Source: Gambelia wislizenii (Eukaryota; Chordata; Lepidosauria; Squamata; Crotaphytidae). From it: a stretch of 64,000 bases of DNA. Location: contig JAUMIR010000002.1 in the NCBI GenBank assembly GCA_030847615.1, positions 239,897,809 to 239,961,808 on the forward strand, given 5' to 3'. Position numbers and translations under genes: made by a program. Below the pieces are notes generated by a model, which had not been told where the DNA came from, did no database searches, and worked only from the letters and a program-made list of their open reading frames with translations. Positions within the stretch are counted from its first letter, which is position 1, and each line of letters opens with the position of its first letter. Positions 55,442 through 64,000 of the stretch are shown piece after piece.

Positions 55442-57009
55442 CAAAACACAAAAATACTATCAAGGTTTCCTACTCAAGATGGAGTTTTGCCTTCAGAATG
55501 GCAGTTTATCCTGATTCTTGAGGGTTGTCTAGATGGTGAATAAACTCTTCATAGAATTTGAGGAGAATACCTTTTGTCCTAAAGAGATCCCACAATGATT
55601 TGCCATATTCAGAAGAAGAGGGGCCAAAAATTAAGTGGGAGAAGCCTTTGTGTATGTTTTTTTTAAATGGGGGGGGGAAAACGTTCATTAGGACAACTGA
55701 ATTGCAGCACAGTGCCTTCCCAGATAAGAGCGAAAGTGAACAACTGAATGGCCAGACATGTGAGGGGGCAGGCTTGCCGGCCACAACATGGCTGGAAGCG
55801 CTATTTTGAGGTGCTTCCAAAATGGAAGTGCCATTTTGAGGTGCACTTTTTTGCTGTGCTGAGGTGACAAAACAGCTTTTTAAATGGAAAGTTGCACTTG
55901 TGCACCTTAGATTTACAGTAAAAAAAATACTGTGCATCAACAGCAACTGGTTGAGAATAATAACATAAGCAATTCACTCCCACCCATCATCTTGAATATC
56001 AGGCATGGCTCCATGTGAACATCAAACATGGATAGCTTCACATACCAGCGATTTTGCAAAAAAAAAAAAAAAAAAACTAGGGAGACAAATGAACGCAAGT
56101 GCAAATTTGCATTAATACACAGGAATCAGAATTGTATCTTTTCATCTAGGCAAGCCCTTGGTATTGTCTGTCTTTCTGACCTCACAGCTGCCTTTGGCTT
56201 GGAGGTGACACAAAGGCTTTAACTGCTTCGGTTTCCAAGAAGTTGGTCCCCTCAAATCCAGTGCTGCATTGTGCAAAGGAGTTGGGAACACACCCCACAC
56301 AAACTGGGGGAAGAAACCCATTCCACAGTTTTACCCAGTTACAGTCAGGAATCAAAGTAATGAAGTTTTTGCACATTTCAAACCAGGCCAGAGTCAGCTA
56401 CACACATTACAAGAAGTGGAATAGATTTAGGTCCACCTGAAAGGAAGCTGGATAGCAACCCCATCCCAATCTCACCCCATTTTGAACCTTACTTAGAATG
56501 TAAATTGATGTGCACTTAGAACCAAGTGGGTGAAAATGGCCACATGAACCTTCACTGTATATATCTTCTTATGTTAAAAGAAAAGTGGAAGGAAAGATCA
56601 TAGCCTTAAGTCACACCAAATGGTGTGTGTGAGTGTGTGTGTGTACCAATGTATATTTATTATTATTTTATGCCTTTGGAGAAATATAGGGCCTGACCTC
56701 TCCATGCACCCTCAGCTGCAAATCTTCTGTTATGATGGCAACCACTGTTCCCTTGGTGCCTGAGACGCAAGATTACAGTCCATAAGTAGCCACCAATTCG
56801 TTATACTGCTTGGCATTCTTTATTTGCAAAGCTCTGTATGGAGAATAACAAATTAGCCACCCTAATGTGCCTGTGAGGTACCTTCAGGCTTGTTGGTACA
56901 GTCTGAGGAGGGGGAGGCCAGAACAGGGCAGAAAAAGAGGCATAGAGAAGCAGATTTGAACTTGAAAAGGAGGCAGGCTGCTAAAGTGGGGGGGGGGAGC
57001 CATCACAAT
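55442..57009. other. No recognisable feature
   Basis: Unassigned. Poly-A run near 56058-56075 and GT run near 56625-56643. No gene. Confidence 0.35.
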
Positions 57010-57512
57010 GGAGATTATCAGACGTGGCAAAAGAACGCTCCCCACCCCCGGCACTTACCTTCCTCTCCTGGCAAAGGCAGCCCTGGCAATAAAGAGGAAG
57101 TGAATGGAGCCCCATTCATGTCCTCGTTTGAAATCCCGTGAGATTTTGTCCCGCAGGAAATTCAAAAGTAAAAACAAAACTAACACATTTAAAAAACACC
57201 TAAACACACTTTAAAAGTCCCAAGTAACCCAGGGAGGGTAATAAAAAGAGTGAAACTTACCTGGATGTCCCGATCTCACCCAGAAGCGTTTGGGCCGGAC
57301 TGGCCATTCTCACTGCAGTGACGAGATTTAAATGGCCCAAGGTTTCGCACGCCAGCAATGCTGGCACCAAGAAGGGATGGGAGATCTATTGACGGCTTCA
57401 GCCATCAATAAAAGGGTACATTGGCATAACACCAGTGAAATGTAAAAGGACATCATCGTCTGATATTGGCATCCTTTTGCATTCCACTGGTGTTGTGATT
57501 GCGCCACATTTG
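57010..57512 (-). mobile_element. Harbinger-like MITE, subfamily B, right end lost
   Basis: Left end GGAGATTATCAGACG. Inverse GTAAGT motifs at 57053 and 57255. Block CCTGGATGTCCCGATCTCAC shared with 52720-52740. The right terminal repeat is not recognisable; the element fades out near 57512. Confidence 0.7.
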
Positions 57513-58724
57513 CTGCATCTTCAATGTATCAGCTGTGCATTTTCAGTGCAATCCTACAGTCTGTAGAAAAGCATCACAACAGCCATGGAATGGATTGGTA
57601 AACCACTCCTGAGGTTAGAGATCATGCTCCAATCTCGACGTAGGAGATTCCAATGGAGAATCCTTATCCAGGCCCCTCACCATGCTAACATCAGAGGGCA
57701 GAGAAAGAAGGAGGATTGGCCATGTAGTGTGAAGAGACAGGAGGGGCTCAGAGGGAGAATTCAGATCAGCCCTAGAAGTATTTTAAATTTATTTCCTCCT
57801 GCTATTTAAAAGAGAGAAAGAAAGAGAGAAATGGGAAGAAGTGCAGAAGCCTAGTCTCACCCTACCGGCAAGAGCCCTGCACAGTTTGGGATGTGTCAGA
57901 GCACTCCATGTAGGGTTTGAATGTAGGGTTTCCCTATTTGCTAAGAATATAAGCAGAGCCTTCCTGGATCAGTGTGACATCAATGCTCATGTACAGTAAG
58001 CCTAGCATCTTTTCTCTAGCTACAGCCAATAAGAATCCTTGAGAAGTCTGCTAAGTGAGCAAAACCTCATGTGATTTCCTGCTCATAGCTTTGCACACTC
58101 CTCTCTTTGGACTTTTTCGTTCCCCAGTTTATTCCACCAGCAGCAGCTTTATTAGAGGTGAGGACGAGATTGTTAGCATCCATTTCCACTTCTAAACAAC
58201 CCACATTTCCCTGTGATAGTTTTCAGATCCTAGCTTGTTCGCTAACCAAGTTGCACCCCAGAAGGATAAGCTTTCATTGGCTGACTATTGGGGAGAAATG
58301 GAATGGGATAGCCCTTTGTTTTGATCTTGCAGAATTTTTCTTTGATTTTAATAAAAGGAGTTTGGGTGTGGAAAAGTTTCACTGGTACCATATTGAAAAG
58401 GACTAATTCCCTCTTCCCTGAGCACCAAAAATCCTGGATCCCAGCCACTACCTGCTCTCTTATCTGCTACTTAAACTGTTGAACATATAGTCTGAGCAGT
58501 GTGTGTGTGCGTGTGCGTGTGCATAACTGCAATCACACCATTAACATCATGACTCACATCTAGTTTATGTCTGAACTTTTCTCCCTGATGTTCAAGTTGT
58601 GCGTGTCTTGTAGTGCAGACTTTCACCTTCTCAATTTACCACTTCATTCTGTATAACTTTTAGAAAGTTTTTAAGGCTGCTTTTGAAAATAATGTTGGGG
58701 AATTTAAGAGTTCATAGTCCTGCC
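57513..58724. other. No recognisable feature
   Basis: Unassigned. GT run near 58499-58520. Confidence 0.35.
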
Positions 58725-59192
58725 GGCATATTCTGGCTGCAGAGGTGGCCTGTTCCGCCCCATTACCTAAAAAACCAAAACAGGCCAGTGTCCACACAGG
58801 AACGCCAGTCCATTGCTGCAGCTGCCAGCATCACCATTTTCCCTGCTCTGCCAAGTCCGCGCAGCCAGCCGCACCATGTGACATGCCCCATGCATGTGAC
58901 TATCCATGGTCACATGCTGCAGACCTGCTGCCCAGAACAGGCAGAGCAAGGGTAACTGGCAGGAGCTGGCCTGCCGGGACAGGCTCTCACAGACATGCAG
59001 GGCCCGATCCATTCCATCCCAGCAGGAACACATTAAATTGGCGCAAATGGCTCACATCCTAGCTTGCCCCCATTCCTGTCCTGTATCTGCCCTGGGGTGG
59101 TGAGGAATGGGGCAAAAACCTTGCGGCAATTGGACTGCAGGGCTCTGGAATGGGGGCAAGCCAGAGTATTTGGCCAATGTAGATAAGCCCCT
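58725..59192. mobile_element. MITE of the GGGCTTATCTACA family, left end unclear
   Basis: Right end GGCCAATGTAGATAAGCCCC (59173-59192) is the inverse of the 7515 left end. The interior is GC-richer than its flanks. Left terminus not found. Confidence 0.5.
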
Positions 59193-59388
59193 AGTTTTAT
59201 TTAATGAAAACATATGAAGTAGGCTTACTTACAAATACTGCAGGTTCCATAACATCTCATGGTGAGAGGCTCCGCTGACATGTGCTCTTCAAACATGAAA
59301 GAGAGAATAGCAGAGTACAAAATGAAGGATAAACAAACTCAGGGTAACTACAGGATAACTCATGCAGGAAGAGAGAAGGTGTGACTAA

Positions 59389-59685
59389 AGGGCTTACCGC
59401 ACTCTGAAGAAAAGCAGCAAAGCAGCAGGAACATTCTGTCTTTCCTGCTGCCTTACTGCATGGCATTGGCATTCTTCTGGTGTTCTTTTGTTCCGATCCC
59501 GTAGGGGACTGAGGTAAAACTGCATCTTTTAGCAAACAGATTTTTCTGGTTAGCAAAAGATGTTGTTTAACCTCTGTCTCCCATGGGACGGGAATGAAAG
59601 AACGCTGACATCATATGGTAAGGCAGCAGGAAAGATGGAACATTCCTGGTGCTTTGCTGCTTTTCTTCATAGTGCGGTAAGGCCC
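59389..59685. mobile_element. Foldback MITE, 297-bp near-palindrome
   Basis: Bounded by TAA (59386-59388, 59686-59688). AGGGCTTACCGCACT at the left and AGTGCGGTAAGGCCC at the right. Arms stay complementary through GAAGAAAAGCAGCAAAGCAG and GCATCTTTTAGCAAACAG to the centre near 59540. It differs in sequence from the foldback at 21147 but shares its target duplication. Confidence 0.87.
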
Positions 59686-59799
59686 TAAGATCAAAAACAG
59701 GAAAGGTCATGAATACATGCTATACCTAAACTCTTACAGAGACATACAAACTAGCAAGTACTGAATATAGGCATGGTAAGGTTGATACCTCTCACAACT

Positions 59800-59858
59800 G
59801 CCCCGATTGTTTTTAGCCGCCCCGATTGTTTTTAGCAGAGGGGCGGGGTATAAATAAA

Positions 59859-59896
<38 letters not shown>
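59800..59896 (+). mobile_element. L2-like 3' end with (ATT)n
   Basis: GCAGAGGGGCGGGGTATAAA followed by about 12 ATT units. The preceding GCCCCGATTGTTTTTAGC segment is duplicated in tandem (about 59800-59836). Confidence 0.7.
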
Positions 59897-59898
<2 letters not shown>

Positions 59899-59899
59899 A

Positions 59900-60834
59900 C
59901 CTTCCTATACCATCTTGCATTACATGTAAGTCTTTTGTGACATGGGAGGAGTGCAACCCTGAGACTCCTCCTGACACCAGTGTTTTCACTTTCCAAAAGG
60001 GAAGGTTCCCCTGGCATGGGAAGGGCCTATATTCTTCCCAAACTCTTTCCTGCATGTGTTATAGGTGTTGATGTCACCTTTGCAAGGAGATAAGGAGCCA
60101 CACTGGCAGCTTCGTGCATCACAAAAGTATCTCACCTAAACATCTAAATCAGCTCACATAGTTTGGTCTCTAGCTCCTGCCTTTGTGCTTATGGAGATGC
60201 CTCTCTTACACTGAGAGTATAAAGCATTGTAACTGAATGCCATGCAGTTAAAAAAAATGGAAAGAAAAGTAAACCTCATAAATGTCAAATGTCCCACAAA
60301 GATGTTGGATTTAACTGCAATTTGATCCCCTTTGTATGAGGCTGTTCATTCAACCATTACAGTACGTATAGTCTCTCCCTATGTGGCCCAGTGGCAGGTG
60401 TGCAGCCAAAGGGTACTTTAGGCTGAATTCAGTCAGTCCTGCTGCTTAAATTTGCCAATTGGGCCTTATACATTTCCCACTCATACACTGGATGTTGACA
60501 TTTGGAAGATGCTTGCTTGCTTGGTTTTGGGTCGGTTGAATCTGTCAGTTTTAGTTTTGCTCAGTCTTACTTTCATAATTATAAGTTTGTTTTGGCCTGT
60601 TTCTCTATAATGTTTGCAAATTAGGCCCAAAAAGTCTGCACAAAAATGCACACACATTTTCCTGTACATTTGTCCAAGATAGGGGTCTTGAGCAAAAAAG
60701 GGTGTGATGCGTACTGTGCCTTCAAAAAATTCCCTGTAAAGTGTGTGCTACTGAACCGTTAAACTATGCCTCCCTTACCAAAAGTTAAGATAAAAATTTA
60801 GGGTAAAGAACTTGTGTCTCCCCAGAAGTTTCTG
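59900..60834. other. No recognisable feature
   Basis: Mostly unassigned. Near 60590-60680, TGCACAAAAATGCACACACA resembles the quasi-periodic repeat at 9995-10345. Confidence 0.35.
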
Positions 60835-61075
60835 TACCCATAATTCCCGTCATCCCCCATAAGTATGTCCAGTGGTCATCACTGATGGGAAGTGTAGTCC
60901 AAGAACATTTGGAGAATCCAAGGTTCCCTGACTTTCCATGTCAAAGGTGGGAGGAAATGTATAGCCTTCCTGGCACTGCTGAACTGCAACTCCCATAAGC
61001 TCTCACTAACAATCAGTGATGAAGGATCATGGGAACTGCAGACCAACAACATCTGGAGGGCCACATGCTCACCGC
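60835..61075. mobile_element. hAT-like palindromic repeats, two fragments
   Basis: GTACCCATAATTCCCGTCAT facing GATGGGAAGTGTAGTCCAAG, then CTGCAACTCCCATAAGC facing ATGGGAACTGCAGACCAACA and CATCTGGAGGGCCACA. Confidence 0.6.
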
Positions 61076-62831
61076 CCAGACACAGGCAAAAATAGCCTGC
61101 CCAGTACAGAGTAGTGTATATTGCTTCAAATATCTAGCTGTAAACCAAGCATTACCATACAGCCAGGGTGACCATATCAACATCTGATGGTTCAGCAAGA
61201 AGAACCAGCAAGGCCCACCTCCTTGTATCTTGACCACAGGAATTTGCATTCTGTAACAGCAGAGCATTTCCTCTCTGCCAAGAAAAACGATGGACGCTGG
61301 TTTATTTTGTGTGCAAGCCGGAGTGCCATGTTCACTTACAAACGGCTTTGCATTAAAAGTCAACCTTATTTAGTCTCTGGGAAATTAATGATTGCCAAAT
61401 CCAAAAGGTCTCCCATATTTGAGCAGTCATTTGGCGTCTTGACAGGGCTGCGTAGAAAGAGAGCTAGTCAAATATGACAATTGGCTTGAAATATGTAGGC
61501 ATCTAGCCCTCTGTAATATATGGACTGCATTCCCTGTAAAAATTATTTATTAGGAACTTTTAGTTACTGAGTGGCACCATGATTTAGTGCACTCTGTACA
61601 ATTGCTGCATTTGCCTCTGGGACCCGGGGTTCTAATGCAACTTGCGAGACTGAACTTAAGTGATGCTAAAAAGTTACTGGGGCTGTCTCAGCTCACTTGA
61701 GGATGAACCATAAAACTGTCATAACCTGCTTAAATCAAGGACCCCTTGCGCACTGGGATTTCCATAGGACATCTTCCTACCATGTGCTTCAGAAGATGAA
61801 CCACACAAAGGAGAGAGTGGAAACTACAGCGGGGAGTGTGGAGGGGAGTCATTCAACTTTATACAATCACTTTGAGGCCAGGCTGCTTCTGTCCTTACAG
61901 CCTCTGAATTGCTGAGAAAATGGAGCCAAGAGGCCCAGTAAATTAGTCTACAGCACTGGTGGGGAATTATGTGGCTCTCTGGTCTTCTTGTACTGCAGTG
62001 CTTATCGCCCTTCAACCTCATAACCCAATGCTGAGAGATACCATCCAAAAACACCTCCACCTCACTCACCCACCCACCTGCTACCTACAGGATCTACAGG
62101 GATAGGAAAGAGGAGAGTAGAATTGCCGGCCAAGCAGGAAAACTAACATCTTCCATATTGATCCCTTCTGTCCCGTCACTGGGATAGCTGCCTTCCCCCC
62201 CCCCATACAGATTTGGAATGGGTGGCCAGAATGTTTTTTTAAAAAGTAAAATAAAATGGGACTAGTGGCCTAAATGTGACATCTAGGCCAAGTCACTGAG
62301 AGCCAGCTGCAGACTTTTCACCAAGTAGAATGCTTGAACAATGTGGCATGCCAATTAAGGTACAAGGGGGCCAGTTCATATACTTAAAGTGCAGTGCTAT
62401 AAACACTTGCCTGTGAGTAACTCTTCCTGAATTTAATGGGGCTTATTTCTGAGTAGACATGTAAAGGCATGCACAGTTGAATAGTGGTGGGAGGGGGCGG
62501 TGTGGATGAGTAGGGTTGCTTCATAAACCAGCTCCTGTTAATTAGTGACATTGCTGAATTTCATAGTTACCTGGCTTGTAAATTAATATCAGTTTGTGTG
62601 GTTCACAGTGCTTGGTGGTGCTATGAAAAGGCACTGTCTGCCCCTTAAAATAGTCTCCAGCTTGGTCTGTAAAGAATCCACCACTGATTGTTGGTGAGGG
62701 CTTGTGGGAGTTGCAATTCAGCAGGGCCAGGAAGGAAACTCAGGGAATCTTGGATTCTCCAATGGACCTACGCTCCCTGCAACATGAATGATGCAACGTC
62801 AGTGTCAAAAGTGCCAGGGACTCTGGGATAT
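61076..62831. other. Largely unassigned
   Basis: No gene. At 62693-62760 GGGCTTGTGGGAGTTGCAAT suggests one more hAT-like fragment. Confidence 0.35.
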
Positions 62832-63060
62832 ATAGGTCGACTCCTATATCCACGGGGGATACATTCCAAGACACACACACCCTGTGGATACCTGAAACTG
62901 TGGATAATAAGGAACCCTATTATTTTCACTGAGAAGAATGCCAGAAGTAGACCATAGAATCACAATAGAAGACCTAGAAATGCCTAGACAGAAGATATAT
63001 TTTTGGATGTGGATAAGTGAAACTGTATACCAAATTGGCAGCTATGGGGGTTGACCTGTA
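62832..63060. mobile_element. Tigger-like MITE
   Basis: TAGGTCGACTCCTATATCC and GGGGGTTGACCTGTA are inverted ends. CCTGAAACTGTGGATAAT is shared with 15891-16112, and ACCTAGAAATGCCTAGA recurs in both. Confidence 0.75.
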
Positions 63061-63574
63061 TCATTTCTTCCAGAGCACACCAGGCTCCTTGCTATGGATA
63101 TCAAGCACCTTCAAAATGGCAGTTTCCCAGGGCTCCTTGTGGTTGGGATGCTGTGTTGAGTCAAGGAACCTAAGCATCTGAATAATAAATGCAAAGTGAG
63201 GGGTGGTGTCCCTGTGGCATATCACGTTGATCCCTGCTTCTCTGAAGGCTTCATTTGAGCCTTCAGAACAGGTTTGGTACTTCATTTATGCTAGTTCCAT
63301 GCATAGGATTAGTCTTACCCTTCGTTCTGCCTTACCACCCTACCTAGATCCAGTGTAGTGTGTCAGATTCTACCCACTAACTGGCCCCAGGTTCATTAAC
63401 CTATTCCCCCACCCCCACAAGAAGCTTCAAAATCAATACTTGGCAACCTGGGAAAGGGAATCCTATAGTAAGGGGGCTCAGGAGCAACCAAAGGACAATG
63501 GGAATCCCAAGCAAATTCAACTTGGGCAATCAAGTTCTCCAGGCTGCAGTAGCAAAGACCATAAAAACAGCGAG
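63061..63574. other. No recognisable feature
   Basis: Unassigned sequence. Confidence 0.35.
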
Positions 63575-63912
63575 AATCAGTGTAGTATTGTGGTTATGAG
63601 TCTTGGACTGAGACTTGGGAGAACCAGGATTTATTCCCCCTTGAGCCATGAAACTCATTGAGGTGAACCTTGGCATGTCATTCTGAAAGCTTGGGTAAGT
63701 TATGTTTTAACAACTCCCAAATATGGGAGGGATTCATGATGACTAGGGAGATTCAAGTGCTACCATTCAAAAAAGTAACTTTTTAAAGTTCTGGCTATTC
63801 TCTTTCAGATCTACTTCATGGGGTTGTTGTTGCAAGGATAAAGTGGAGCAAAACCAAGTATAGTATCTTGGAGGAAAAGCAGGCTATAAATGTAGCTAAA
63901 AGTAAATAAATA
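63575..63912 (+). mobile_element. tRNA-derived SINE, variant with long 3' region
   Basis: Head CAGTGTAGTATTGTGGTTAT (A-box region) and a decayed B box, then a different 3' part: GGGTTGTTGTTGCAAGGATA, AAGTGGAGCAAAACCAAG, GCAGGCTATAAATGTAGC and an AAATAAATA tail. The tail resembles a LINE 3' end, as expected for a SINE that borrows LINE machinery. Confidence 0.7.
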
Positions 63913-64000
63913 CGCATGTGGAGCAAACTGATGATCAAAATGCATGCTGGGTTAAGCATGCCAGTTTGCTTTGTGCATCTCTTTTCTCCTGCTTTTAAAA

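Overview
The window looks like a gene-poor, transposon-dense stretch of a vertebrate nuclear genome, most likely a squamate reptile (lizard or snake). The evidence is the mix of repeats: CR1 3' ends closing in ATTCTATG repeats, L2-like 3' ends closing in (ATT)n, a tRNA-derived SINE ending in CACACAACA, an RTE-like LINE, a chromodomain Ty3/gypsy element, Tigger-like elements with TA target duplications, and many short inverted-repeat elements (MITEs) with 3-bp target duplications. The clade call is an inference from the repeat repertoire. I found no exon of a host gene, no tRNA or rRNA gene, and nothing bacterial.

Layout. 0-5.8 kb: an antisense CR1 split by a SINE, an L2 3' end, a decayed LTR-like repeat split by a Tigger-like element that itself carries another repeat, and an RTE-like LINE with a dead reverse transcriptase. 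6.3-8.1 kb: three adjacent MITEs, two of them an inverted pair. 9-20 kb: MITEs, SINEs, CR1, Tigger-like copies, a 132-bp retroposed element with a hammerhead-like motif, and an isolated perfect 27-bp inverted repeat. 20-25 kb: a second LTR-like copy and composite MITEs, including a 336-bp near-palindrome. 27.3-28.5 kb: a Tigger-like element filled with a GC-rich minisatellite in which each unit is itself a dyad.

29.1-33.2 kb is the best-defined element: a young chromovirus-type Ty3/gypsy retrotransposon with near-identical LTRs and a 5-bp target duplication. Its primer-binding site, gag and most of protease are deleted, and two stop codons break pol. It sits inside an older hAT-like MITE. 33-64 kb continues with CR1, SINE, RTE-like and Tigger fragments, further Harbinger-like MITEs (one inserted precisely into the terminal repeat of another), a 281-bp foldback retroelement with a 13-bp target duplication and hammerhead-like cores on both arms, and a 297-bp palindromic MITE.

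Nothing here works as an operon or pathway. The features record successive layers of insertion: LTR-like, CR1 and L2 copies look oldest, then MITEs and Tigger-like copies, with the gypsy element among the youngest. Most long open frames are retroelement remnants or low-complexity artefacts.
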